DNA of 64,000 nt from the NCBI RefSeq assembly GCF_002982075.1, contig NZ_PUEJ01000002.1, positions 310,001 to 374,000 on the forward strand, written 5' to 3'. The notes beneath the pieces were generated by a model. That model did no database searches and was not told the origin of the DNA. It saw only the letters and a list, made by a program, of their open reading frames with translations. The DNA is from Labrys okinawensis (GTDB lineage: Bacteria > Pseudomonadota > Alphaproteobacteria > Rhizobiales > Labraceae). Positions 48,160-56,454 of this stretch are shown here, one piece after another. Made by a program: the position numbers and the translations under genes. How positions within the stretch are numbered: position 1 is the stretch's first letter; every line of letters begins with the position of its first letter.

Positions 48160-49391
48160 GCGGCCTCCCTCAGAACCCGCGAGGGGGCGGTTTCGCAGAA
48201 GGCGCGGCCGAAGATCAGGCTTTCGCGGATGGCGGAGATGTCGCTGCCGGCCCGGATCAGTTCCTTGTACCAGACGGCATCCTCGGCCTCGCCGACCATG
48301 GCGGCGCCGATGAGGCGGTTGTCCTTCAGCACCAGGCGCTTGCACAGCCCGGCGCCGCGGTCCTCCAGCAGGATGTCGTCATTGCCGTCACCGAGGAAGT
48401 CACCGGCCGAGAACACCGGAATGCCGGAGACCTTGAGATTGGTCGACAGGGCGGTGCCCTCATAGGCGGCCTTGGTGTCGCCGCCCCAGCGGCGCGCCAG
48501 CACGCGCGCCTGTTCATAGGCGGGCTCGACCAGGCCATAGACCTGGCCGCGATGCTCGGCGCATTCGCCGATGGCGTGGATGAAGGGCACCACGGTGGCA
48601 AGGCCGTCATCCACCAGGACGCCGCGGCCAACCGGCAGGTCGGCGGCCTTGGCGAGGCCGGTATTGGGGCGCACGCCCACGGCCACGACCACCATGTCGA
48701 CGGGCAGGCGGGAACCGTCGGCGAAGAGGAGAGCCTGCGCCTTGTCCTCGCCCTCGACCTCCTGGGTCTGGGCATTGAGCAGGACGCGGATGCCCTTGCG
48801 CTCCACCGCGCGCTTGAGAAAGGCGGCTGTCCGTCGGTCCAGCTGGCGTTCCATCAGACGGTCCATGACGTGGACCAGGGTGACCTTGGCCCCGCCCTTG
48901 GCCAGGCCATAGGCGGCCTCGATGCCGAGCAGCCCGCCGCCGATCACGGCGATGCGGCGGTTGAGGCGGGCCGCTTCCTGCAGGGCCGGCAGGTCGGCGA
49001 AGTCGCGGAAGGTTGTCACCCCCGGCAGCGTCATGCCGGGAATCGGCAGGCGGATGGCGGAAGAGCCGGTTGCCAGCACCACCCGGTCGAAGGACAGGGC
49101 GGTGCCGTTGGCGAGGTGGGCCGTGCGGGCGGCCGGATCGAGGCCGGTGACGGTCTGTCCCGTGACCAGGCGGATGCCCTGGGCGCCATACCAGGCCTCG
49201 TCCCGCAGCGCGATGGCGTCCCGGCCGATATCGCCGGCGAGCAGCGCGGAGAGCAGCACGCGGTTGTAGCCCGGCCGCGGCTCGGCGCCGACGACGCTGG
49301 TCTCGAACCGCCCCGGTGCATGGGCGGCGAGTTCCTCGCACAGCCTGACGCTGGCCATGCCGTTGCCGATGATCAGGAGCTTTTCCGTCAT
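48156..49391 (-). CDS. NAD(P)/FAD oxidoreductase of the nitrate operon (NirB N-terminal-like)
   Basis: The 411-residue protein corresponds to the pyridine nucleotide-disulfide reductase half of NirB/NasB: 'LLIIGNGMASVRLCEELAAH' with a first dinucleotide site, 'VLATGSSAIRLPIPG', a second site 'IAVIGGGLLGIEAAYGLAKG', and 'VVAVGVRPNTGLAKAADLPV'. It ends before any siroheme domain. It may supply NAD(P)H electrons to NirA or to the nitrate reductase, so the NirB activities seem to be split over separate proteins here. It starts 9 bases after the transporter gene. Confidence 0.88.
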   Translation of the reverse strand: MTEKLLIIGNGMASVRLCEELAAHAPGRFETSVVGAEPRPGYNRVLLSALLAGDIGRDAIALRDEAWYGAQGIRLVTGQTVTGLDPAARTAHLANGTALSFDRVVLATGSSAIRLPIPGMTLPGVTTFRDFADLPALQEAARLNRRIAVIGGGLLGIEAAYGLAKGGAKVTLVHVMDRLMERQLDRRTAAFLKRAVERKGIRVLLNAQTQEVEGEDKAQALLFADGSRLPVDMVVVAVGVRPNTGLAKAADLPVGRGVLVDDGLATVVPFIHAIGECAEHRGQVYGLVEPAYEQARVLARRWGGDTKAAYEGTALSTNLKVSGIPVFSAGDFLGDGNDDILLEDRGAGLCKRLVLKDNRLIGAAMVGEAEDAVWYKELIRAGSDISAIRESLIFGRAFCETAPSRVLREAA

Positions 49392-49400
49392 GTCTCGTCC

Positions 49401-50618
49401 TCAGATGCGGGCCGTCGCGACGCCGTCCTGCAGGGTCCAGGTCGCGCGCCAACGGCGCTTGACCCGGGTGAGCGCGACAAGGGCGAGGACGGCGAGCGTG
49501 GCGAAGATCAGGAAGCCGGCCTGGTAGCTGCCGGTGAACTGCTTGGAGAGTCCGAGGCTTGAGGCGAGATAGAAGCCGCCGACGCCGCCCGTCATGCCGA
49601 CCAGCCCGGTCATCACGCCCATTTCGGCGCGGAAGCGCTGCGGCACGAGCTGGAACACCGCGCCATTGCCCATGCCCAGAGCGAGCATGGCGACGACGAG
49701 GATACCGAGGCCGAGCCAGAGCTGGGCGAAGCCGAAGCTCACCAGGATCAGGGCGACGGCGGCGATGGCGTAGAGCGCGCTGAGAACACGGATCCCGCCG
49801 AAGCGATCGGCGACCGCGCCGCCGATGGGGCGGAACAGCGATCCGGCGAACACGCAGGCGGCCGTGCAATAGCCTGCCGTGACGGCGTCCAGCCCATACT
49901 GCGTATTGAAGTAGAAGCCGAGCGAGGAGGCGAGGCCCGAGAAGCCGCCGAAGGTGACGGCATAATAGAACATGAACCACCAGGCATCGGGCTGGCGCAG
50001 GATCGTGGCATATTCGCCGAGCGATTTAGCCGGCGGCTGGTTCGGGCTGTCCTTGGCGCAGGCGAGATAGACGGCGAGGGCGACGACCAGCGGGATGGCG
50101 GCAAGGCCGATGACATTGGTCCAGCCCACCATGGTGGCGAGCAGCGGTGCGAACAAGGCGGCGAACACCGTGCCTGAATTGCCGGCGCCCGCGATGCCCA
50201 GGGCGATGCCCTGATACTGCGGCGGATACCAGCGCGAGGCGAGGGGAAGCGCCACGGCGAAGGACGCTCCGGCCATGCCCAGGATCAGGCCGAGGAACAG
50301 CAGCTGGCTGTAGGAGCCGATGCCGACGGCCCAGAAGCCGACGAGGCCGCCGATCACCACGAGCTGCGCCAGGATGCCGGTGAGCTTGGGCCGGAGATAA
50401 TCGACCAGGAAGCCGTTGACCACGCGCAGGAAGGCACCGGCGAGCACCGGCAGCGCCACCATCAGGCCCTTCTGGGCGGCATCGAGGTGAAGGTCGCTGG
50501 CGATCTGGACGGCGAGGGGCCCGAGGATCACCCAGACCATGAAGCTCATGTCGAAATAGAAGAAGGCGGCGAAGAGGGTGGGCCAGTGCCCGGCCTTGAG
50601 AAAGTCCCGCGTCTGCAT
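49401..50618 (-). CDS. Nitrate/nitrite transporter, MFS NarK/NasA type
   Basis: The 405-residue inner-membrane protein has 12 membrane segments. Nitrate/nitrite porter features are present: 'FFYFDMSFMVWVILGPLAVQ' in helix 1 with a conserved Arg region, 'GMAGASFAVALPLASRWYPP' in helix 5 (nitrate signature) and 'GIAGAGNSGTVFAALFAPLL' close after it. It imports nitrate for the reductases downstream. ATG 50618 (MQTRDFLKAGHWPTL) is chosen; the frame stays open to 50762, but that runs through the leader terminator. It is the first structural gene of the operon. Confidence 0.93.
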   Translation of the reverse strand: MQTRDFLKAGHWPTLFAAFFYFDMSFMVWVILGPLAVQIASDLHLDAAQKGLMVALPVLAGAFLRVVNGFLVDYLRPKLTGILAQLVVIGGLVGFWAVGIGSYSQLLFLGLILGMAGASFAVALPLASRWYPPQYQGIALGIAGAGNSGTVFAALFAPLLATMVGWTNVIGLAAIPLVVALAVYLACAKDSPNQPPAKSLGEYATILRQPDAWWFMFYYAVTFGGFSGLASSLGFYFNTQYGLDAVTAGYCTAACVFAGSLFRPIGGAVADRFGGIRVLSALYAIAAVALILVSFGFAQLWLGLGILVVAMLALGMGNGAVFQLVPQRFRAEMGVMTGLVGMTGGVGGFYLASSLGLSKQFTGSYQAGFLIFATLAVLALVALTRVKRRWRATWTLQDGVATARI

Positions 50619-50645
50619 CGTCGTGTTCCGCGTGCTGAATGCGCC

Positions 50646-50794
50646 AAAACAAAAAGCCGCCGAACCATTCCCGCCGATGAAAAGGGCAGCAGGAATCGTT
50701 CGGCGGCGCTGCCGTTTCGCGTCCATCGATGGACGCCGGGCTCTTGAGCCCAGAATCTTCAAGGAAAAGCCGCTTATCGGGCCGTCATTGACCC
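50646..50794 (-). promoter_or_regulatory. nas operon leader: hexaloop hairpins and intrinsic terminator (NasT target)
   Basis: On the minus strand a 16 bp stem (50707-50692 with 50671-50656, one mismatch, gccgccgaacgattcc/ggaatggttcggcggc) is followed by tttttgtttt (50655-50646), a strong terminator 28 bases before the transporter start. Upstream are gggtc-aatgac-ggccc (50794-50779) and gcgtcc-atcgat-ggacgc (50736-50719). Both have six-base loops with A at position 1 and G at position 4, as in RNA bound by ANTAR proteins. A third stem, gggct/agccc (50751-50738), lies between. With nasS-nasT adjacent this is very probably a nitrate-responsive antitermination leader. No other gene is seen in 50619-50963. 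Confidence 0.8.
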
Positions 50795-50963
50795 AGACGC
50801 GGAAAGAGACCTCTGTCTCTCATTATGTGCAGTTTAGAAGCAGGCTGCTTTTTTAGGCAAGATCAAATGTTGTGCGCCGCAGCATGGATTTGCCGATATT
50901 TTCAGCGCCAAGCAGGAAACGATGGAGTGTCGGCCTCCGGCCGACGGCTAGCCGGCCGATATG

Positions 50964-52217
50964 TCAGCCGGAGGCCGACACGCCGAAGGAGCGCAGATAG
51001 GCTTCGATGTCGTCGGGATCGAACAGCCTGCCGTCGAAGAAGCCATCCGGACCGAGCACCATGGTGCCGTGGCGCGAGGCGACCGGCGTCGCCTGCCGCA
51101 AGGCACCCTCGACCTTGGCGCTTGCCCGGGGCAGGTCGATGCCGGTGCCGGCGAGGGCAGCACGATAGAGGTCCGGGCGGTAGACCTGGCCAGCCCGGCG
51201 GGCCAGAGCGGCGCTGTAGTCCACCTGACCCCAGCGCACCATCTGCGAATAGAACCAGAGGGCGTGGCTGGCCCAGGGGAAGTTGGCGGCGTGGTCATGG
51301 AAGACCAGGAAATCGGGGATCTCGGTCGCGGCCTCGCGCTCGCGTCGCACCAGCCTGCCACTCAGCGCTCGGGCGATGATGGCGGGCGGCCTGTCGAGAT
51401 AGACGGACGCCGCTAGAATATGGGCAAGTTCCTTGCGATTGCCGGCCTCGCCCGCCCAGCGGGCCGCGGCATGCAGGGCGCGCAGCAAAGCAGCGAGACG
51501 GTCCGGGGCGCGCTCGGCGAAATCGGCACGAAAGCCCAGCACTTTCTCGGGGCCCTGGCGCCAGAGGGTGGATTTGGTCACGGCGATCACGCCAACCCCG
51601 GCCTCGACCGCGAGGGAGTTCCAGGGTTCGCCCACGCAGAAACCGTCGATCTGGCCTTCGCTGATGGCGTCGACCATGAAGGGGGGCGGCAGGACGACCA
51701 GCCGGATATCCCTGTCGGGGTCCACGCCGGCGGCGGCCAGCCAATAACGCAGCTCGTAATTATGCCCCGAAAAGGGATGCACCACCGCGAAGGTGAGGGG
51801 AGACTGCCCCGCTGCCTGTCTTTTGACGACGACCTTGGCCAGGGCAGTGCCGATGGCGGCCGGGCCGGCGGCAAGAACTGTGCCCTCTTCCTCCATCCGG
51901 GCGAAGAGCGGCGGCGCGAGCGTGATGGCATTGCCGCCCAGGCCCAGCGAAAAGGGCGCGATCATTGGCACTTCGACATGCCCGATGCCGAGCGTGGAGG
52001 CGATCGGCATCGGCCCGAGCATATGGGCGGCATCGAAATGGCCGAGCATGACGCGATCGCGGATATTGGCCCAGGAGGTCTCGCGCGCCAGCGTGAGATC
52101 GAGGCCCTCGGCAGCGGCAAAGCCCTTTTCCCTGGCGACGACCAGGGGCGCGGCGTCGACGAGCGGAATGAAACCGAGCGTCAGGTCTGCGGCGCCATCC
52201 CTGCCCTTGTTTCTCAT
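50964..52217 (-). CDS. nasS: Nitrate sensor NasS (NrtA/CmpA-like, cytoplasmic)
   Basis: The 417-residue protein is related to nitrate/bicarbonate ABC substrate-binding proteins: 'LTLGFIPLVDAAPLVVAREK' at the N-terminus, 'FSGHNYELRYWLAAAGVDPD' and 'GQIDGFCVGEPWNSLAVEAG' in the middle, and 'ANFPWASHALWFYSQMVRWG'. It has no signal peptide, as expected for the soluble sensor NasS, which holds NasT inactive until nitrate or nitrite binds. No ABC permease or ATPase genes are nearby. It follows nasT by 51 bases. Confidence 0.9.
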   Translation of the reverse strand: MRNKGRDGAADLTLGFIPLVDAAPLVVAREKGFAAAEGLDLTLARETSWANIRDRVMLGHFDAAHMLGPMPIASTLGIGHVEVPMIAPFSLGLGGNAITLAPPLFARMEEEGTVLAAGPAAIGTALAKVVVKRQAAGQSPLTFAVVHPFSGHNYELRYWLAAAGVDPDRDIRLVVLPPPFMVDAISEGQIDGFCVGEPWNSLAVEAGVGVIAVTKSTLWRQGPEKVLGFRADFAERAPDRLAALLRALHAAARWAGEAGNRKELAHILAASVYLDRPPAIIARALSGRLVRREREAATEIPDFLVFHDHAANFPWASHALWFYSQMVRWGQVDYSAALARRAGQVYRPDLYRAALAGTGIDLPRASAKVEGALRQATPVASRHGTMVLGPDGFFDGRLFDPDDIEAYLRSFGVSASG

Positions 52218-52268
52218 CGCGCATACTCCCGGATTTCGTCGCCGTCCGCGTAACCGCTCATCATCGGC

Positions 52269-52859
52269 CTATTTGTCCAGCAGCATGGCGGCGGTGACGA
52301 GGCTGCGTGCCACCTCGGCCACGCGCCGGCTTTCGTTCATCGCCGTGCTGCGCAGCAGGGCGTAGGCCTCCTCCTCGCTGATACCGCGCCTTTTCATGAG
52401 AATTCCTTTCGCCTTGTCGATGGTCTTACGGTCCTCCAGCGCCTGGCGCGTGCGGTCCAATTCCTCGCGCAGGCGATGAAAGGCGTTGAAGCGGCTGATG
52501 GCCATGTCGAGGATCGGCCGGACGCGCTCCTTGCGCAGGCCGTTCACCACATAGGCCGAGACGCCGGCATCGATGGCCGCCTCGGTCGCGGCCTTGTCGG
52601 ATTGGTCGACGAACATCACCACCGGGCGGTGCACGCTGCGCGAGACCTGGAACATTTGCTCCAGGACGTCACGATTGGGGTTCTCCAGGTCGATGAAGAT
52701 CACGTCGGGATCCGCGTCCACGACCTGCCGCAACAAGTGGCGCATCTGGGTAATGATGGTGACGCGCTGATGTCCAGCCTCGCGCAGGCCTTCCTCGATG
52801 ATGGAAGCCCTCATCGCATTGTCGTCGATCAGCAGGACATGCAGGGGCGCGTCATTCAT
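52269..52859 (-). CDS. nasT: ANTAR-domain antiterminator NasT
   Basis: The 196-residue protein has an N-terminal receiver-like domain ('HVLLIDDNAMRASIIEEGLR', with Asp57 in 'VIFIDLENPN' at the phosphoacceptor position) and a C-terminal ANTAR RNA-binding domain ('DRTRQALEDRKTIDKAKGIL', 'RRGISEEEAYALLRSTAMNE'). NasT binds paired hexaloop hairpins in nascent nas mRNA and prevents termination. Its likely target lies 1.5 kb downstream in the leader at 50646-50794. nasT and nasS form a separate small operon. Confidence 0.94.
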   Translation of the reverse strand: MNDAPLHVLLIDDNAMRASIIEEGLREAGHQRVTIITQMRHLLRQVVDADPDVIFIDLENPNRDVLEQMFQVSRSVHRPVVMFVDQSDKAATEAAIDAGVSAYVVNGLRKERVRPILDMAISRFNAFHRLREELDRTRQALEDRKTIDKAKGILMKRRGISEEEAYALLRSTAMNESRRVAEVARSLVTAAMLLDK

Positions 52860-52958
52860 GCCCGCAATTTCAGGCGAGAGCGTCGGCGAGGCAAGGCGCG
52901 ATATTAGGCAGCATGCCGGAAAGGCGGGCGTGGCGAGGCATTGCGTTCACGCATGAAT

Positions 52959-52987
52959 TTGCGTAAAAGCGCATAATCATGCATATT
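52959..52987 (+). promoter_or_regulatory. Candidate promoter of the HAD hydrolase gene
   Basis: ttgcgt (52959-52964) and catatt (52982-52987) are 17 bases apart. The segment between and after them contains repeated gcgcata words (52969-52975 and 52989-52995) and a central atgcat, which could be an operator. Confidence 0.4.
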
Positions 52988-53003
52988 AGCGCATAAATAG
53001 GCA

Positions 53004-53645
53004 ATGGAGAAGGCTGTGGCAGATTCAATCGAGGCGGTGGTGTTCGATCTCGGTGGCGTGCTGATCGATTGGAATCCCCTCTATCTCTACCGCCGGCTTC
53101 TGCCGGACGAGGAGGCGGCCCGCCGCTTCCTCGCCGAGGTCTGCACGCCGGCGTGGAACGGCCAGTTCGATGCGGGCAAGCCATTCGCCGAAGGGGTGGC
53201 CGAGCTCTCCGCAGAATTTCCCCATCATGGCGAGCTGATCTCGGCCTTTCACACGCGCTGGCCCGAGATGCTGGGCGGTGCCATCGAGGGGACGGTCGCC
53301 ATTCTGGAGGAGCTGCGCCGGGCGGAAGTGGCCCTGCATGCGATCTCGAACTGGTCGTCCGAAACCTTTCCGATCGCAGCCGAGCGCTACGCTTTCCTGT
53401 CCTATTTCGAGGTGCTGATCGTCTCGGGCGAGAGAAAACTGGCCAAGCCGGATCCGGCGATCTTCGAGCTGTTCCTGCAGGAAACGGGCCTGTCGGCCAC
53501 CGCCTGCGTCTTCATCGACGACAATGCGGAGAATATCGCCACAGCCTCACGTCTCGGCTTCAAGGCGATCCGCTTCCGCGACCCCGAAACCCTGCGCCGC
53601 GACCTGGGTGCCCTGGGGCTGCTGAGCGCGCAATCCGCCGTGTGA
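53004..53645 (+). CDS. HAD-IA family hydrolase
   Basis: The 213-residue protein belongs to the haloacid dehalogenase superfamily: motif I 'VVFDLGGVLIDWNP' (Asp15), motif II 'LHAISNWSSETFP' with the Ser/Thr, a Lys in 'SGERKLAKPDPAIFELFLQE', and motif IV 'CVFIDDNAENIATASRLGFK'. The 'GGVL' form of motif I, with a helical cap between motifs I and II, is typical of YihX-like sugar phosphatases and 2-haloacid dehalogenases. It is probably a phosphatase of a small metabolite. The ATG 53004 lacks a strong ribosome-binding site; GTG 53016 is possible. Confidence 0.88.
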   Translation: MEKAVADSIEAVVFDLGGVLIDWNPLYLYRRLLPDEEAARRFLAEVCTPAWNGQFDAGKPFAEGVAELSAEFPHHGELISAFHTRWPEMLGGAIEGTVAILEELRRAEVALHAISNWSSETFPIAAERYAFLSYFEVLIVSGERKLAKPDPAIFELFLQETGLSATACVFIDDNAENIATASRLGFKAIRFRDPETLRRDLGALGLLSAQSAV

Positions 53646-53763
53646 CGGGTCTTGCCGGATCTGAACTGAAAACCACCACCTTGCTCGCCTCTGTCGCCAA
53701 GGCCCCACCAAAATCAGGGAAGGCACATTTAGCCAACTTTTCCCGGCAATGTTCCAGGGGCTC

Positions 53764-55182
53764 TCAGCGCCAGCCCGACGTACGCTCGACGGCGGTGCGG
53801 AAGCGCCCGCGCCAGCGCTCGCGGGGCGCATCCCTGGGCTCGTACAATTTCCGGTTCGAAGCCGAGACGGCCGGTATCTCCACCCCGATGCCGAGGGCCG
53901 CGAGCTGGGCCGTGCCCAAGGCCGTGGTCTCGTCGAAATCCGACAAGGCGACGGCCTTGCCGGCGCTGTCGGCCAGGAACTGGCAGAAATAGGGGCTGCG
54001 CGACAAGCCGCCATCGATGGCGATCACATCGCCCGTCTGCACCTCGGCCTCCATGGCCGCCAGGATGTCGCAGGTGAGCAGCGCGATGCCTTCGAGCAGG
54101 GCCTGACGCAGATCCGCGAAATCGGAGGCCGGTGTCAGGCCAATGATGACGGGGGCGGCGGTGCGGTCCCAATGCGGGCAGGCGAGGCCTGAAAAGGCCG
54201 GCACGAAGACGAGTCCGCGCTCGATTGCCGGCGGCCGCCGGAATTGATGGAAATCGTCGACGCCGCTGGCGACCCCGGTCTTGATCGCCCATTCGATGCT
54301 CGAGCCGACATCATAGACGCCGCCGTCGAGGGCATAGGTCGGGCGATCGCCGATATGCCACGCCACCGTCGGCAGGAGGCCGCCGGTCAGGGCGGGCGCC
54401 TTGGGAATTGTCGAGGTGACGGCCAGGCAGAAGGCGCCCGTGCCGAAGGTGATCTTGAGGTCGCCGGCGCGGCGGCAGCGGTGGCCGTAGAGGGAGGCCT
54501 GCTGGTCGACCAGCGAGGCGGTGATCGGGCCGGTCTGCGTCTTCCCGAAAGCCGCCACGGTCTGCCGGATCGGCGGTAGGCTGTCGAGGGGCACGCCGAA
54601 CAGGGCGCAGAGTTCCTCGTCCCACGCCCCGGTTGCCAGATTCATCAGCGAGGTGCGGGAAGCCGTGGTCGCGTCCGTGGCGAATTCCCCCGTCAGGCGC
54701 TGCAGGAAGAAGGCATCGGTGGTGCCAAGGCGCAGCCGTCCCGCAGCGCGGGCCTGGGCGACCTCCGGCAGGTTGTCGAGCATCCAGCGGAATTTGGTGG
54801 CGGAGAAATAGGGGTCGAGCGGCAGGCCCGCCCGTTCCAGCACGGCAGCGGCCTTGCCGGCGGCCCGCAGTCCTTCGACCATATCCGCCGTGCGGCCGTC
54901 CTGCCAGACGATCACCGGCGAGAGAGGCTTGCCGGTTTCCGCGTCCCAGGCCAGGCAGCTTTCCCCCTGGTTGGAAAGGCCGATCGCCGCCGCCGGGCCG
55001 GCTGCTTCCAGGCAGATCCGGATATTGGCCAGCAATTCTTCCGGATCATGCTCGACCCAGCCCGGATGGGGATGGCGCTGGCCATGCCGGATCGCCTTGA
55101 CGATGGCGATGGCGCCGTCCTCGCCCACCAGGAGGGACCGGGTGGAGGTCGTGCCTTGGTCGATTGCCACGATATTTGCCAT
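53764..55182 (-). CDS. glpK: Glycerol kinase-like FGGY carbohydrate kinase
   Basis: The 472-residue kinase has the FGGY fold: 'VAIDQGTTSTRSLLVGEDGA' at the N-terminus, 'GLSNQGESCLAWDAETGKPL' with 'VIVWQDGRTADMV', and 'TDAFFLQRLTGEFATDATTA'. The C-terminal signature region is 'AIDGGLSRSPYFCQFLADSA'. It is most like glycerol kinase, which makes glycerol-3-phosphate, but is shorter than E. coli GlpK (502) and differs in some motif residues, so another polyol is possible. It is the last gene of a three-gene operon with two FAD proteins related to glycerol-3-phosphate dehydrogenase; the gap is 12 bases. Confidence 0.82.
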   Translation of the reverse strand: MANIVAIDQGTTSTRSLLVGEDGAIAIVKAIRHGQRHPHPGWVEHDPEELLANIRICLEAAGPAAAIGLSNQGESCLAWDAETGKPLSPVIVWQDGRTADMVEGLRAAGKAAAVLERAGLPLDPYFSATKFRWMLDNLPEVAQARAAGRLRLGTTDAFFLQRLTGEFATDATTASRTSLMNLATGAWDEELCALFGVPLDSLPPIRQTVAAFGKTQTGPITASLVDQQASLYGHRCRRAGDLKITFGTGAFCLAVTSTIPKAPALTGGLLPTVAWHIGDRPTYALDGGVYDVGSSIEWAIKTGVASGVDDFHQFRRPPAIERGLVFVPAFSGLACPHWDRTAAPVIIGLTPASDFADLRQALLEGIALLTCDILAAMEAEVQTGDVIAIDGGLSRSPYFCQFLADSAGKAVALSDFDETTALGTAQLAALGIGVEIPAVSASNRKLYEPRDAPRERWRGRFRTAVERTSGWR

Positions 55183-55194
55183 CGAGAACTGCTC

Positions 55195-56454
55195 CTATGG
55201 CGCTTTGCTCTGGACCACTTGCAATGTCAGCTCGGCCGCTGCGGGCGGAATGGCGAGACGCGCGGTGGGAATCAGGATTCGCCGTTCCGGCCCGGAGGCG
55301 ATGGCCCGCGACCACAGCACGGCGCCGCTGGCCGAAAGGATGAGGGTCCCTCTCAGCCGTTCCGACAGACGCAACTGGAGTTCCGGCAAGGCGCGCGGCA
55401 GATCGGCGTGCCCGATTCCCCTGCGATCGATTTCCTGGGGTAGGACCAGCTTGATGCCCGCCCCGATACGCAGGGGAATCGTGGCTTGGCGGGCAGGCAG
55501 CCCGCTTTCGAGGTCGTGCGCGATGCTGCCGGCGATGCGTCGCGCCTCCGCCCAGCACCAGCCGGCGGTCTCCACCGGCCGCAGCAGATTGCCGGCGGCG
55601 AAGATCGCACCGTCACGGGTGCGGCCGAAGGCATCGACGACAGGGCCGCCGCTGCCCGCGTCGATGGGCAGACCCGCCAGGCGGGCCAGGGCCGATTCCG
55701 GCGTGAAGGCGCCGGTGAACAGCACGCCGTCGCAGCCGATGCTGCGGTCTCCCGCTTCCGAGCGCACGACGACCTCCTGCACCCGGCCCTTGCCGCTGAT
55801 CGTGCCGATCTCGCTGCGATAATGCACGGGAATGCCGAGCAGGCGCGGCAACAGCCCGAAGGGGAAGCGGGCCGTCGGGCGGGCGTTCGGCTCGATCATC
55901 GCGGCTGGCCGGATGCCGCCCGACAGGCAGGTGAGGATAGCCGACATCGCCACCAGTTCGGTGCCGACGATCACCGGCCGGCGGAAGGGCGCGAGCTTTT
56001 CCAGATGCACATAGGCCTGCAGCGCCGCCGTGTTGAGAATGCCGAGCGGGCGCTCGCCCGATACCAGCCGCGCGGCCCGCGAGGCCTCGCGCGTGCCGGT
56101 GGCGAGCAGGATGCGCCTCGGCCTGAACTCGATGGGTCCGTCGGGCGACACCGCTTTCACCGCGCCGTCCTGGACCGAGAGCACGGAGTGGCGGGTGAGG
56201 ATCTCGACTCCCCGGTCCTTCGCCCGGGCCTCGAGCCGGGCGGCATAGCGCGTGCCCGAGAGGATGCGGCGGAACTCGCGCATGCCGAAGGGCGAGTGGC
56301 CGCAATGACGCGGAATGCCGCCCACGACCGTGTCGCGTTCGAGCAGCACGACCCTGCCCACACCCAGCTCCCTGAGCGTCGTCGCCGCCGACAGGCCGGC
56401 GGGGCCGCCGCCGACCACGAGAACATCCGGCGCCATCGTCTCGGCCGCACTCAT
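55195..56454 (-). CDS. FAD-dependent pyridine nucleotide oxidoreductase of the glp-like operon
   Basis: The 419-residue protein has 'VLVVGGGPAGLSAATTLREL' for FAD binding, 'GGIPRHCGHSPFGMREFRRI', a 'LLATGTREASRAARLVSGE' motif and 'DAFGRTRDGAIFAAGNLLRP' near the C-terminal FAD contact. It resembles the second flavoprotein subunit found beside GlpA-like dehydrogenases in Thermotoga and Firmicutes and the small-molecule oxidase subunits HcnB/OoxA. It probably accepts electrons from the GlpA-like subunit. Its ATG overlaps the stop of that gene by 4 bases, suggesting a complex made in fixed ratio. Confidence 0.82.
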   Translation of the reverse strand: MSAAETMAPDVLVVGGGPAGLSAATTLRELGVGRVVLLERDTVVGGIPRHCGHSPFGMREFRRILSGTRYAARLEARAKDRGVEILTRHSVLSVQDGAVKAVSPDGPIEFRPRRILLATGTREASRAARLVSGERPLGILNTAALQAYVHLEKLAPFRRPVIVGTELVAMSAILTCLSGGIRPAAMIEPNARPTARFPFGLLPRLLGIPVHYRSEIGTISGKGRVQEVVVRSEAGDRSIGCDGVLFTGAFTPESALARLAGLPIDAGSGGPVVDAFGRTRDGAIFAAGNLLRPVETAGWCWAEARRIAGSIAHDLESGLPARQATIPLRIGAGIKLVLPQEIDRRGIGHADLPRALPELQLRLSERLRGTLILSASGAVLWSRAIASGPERRILIPTARLAIPPAAAELTLQVVQSKAP

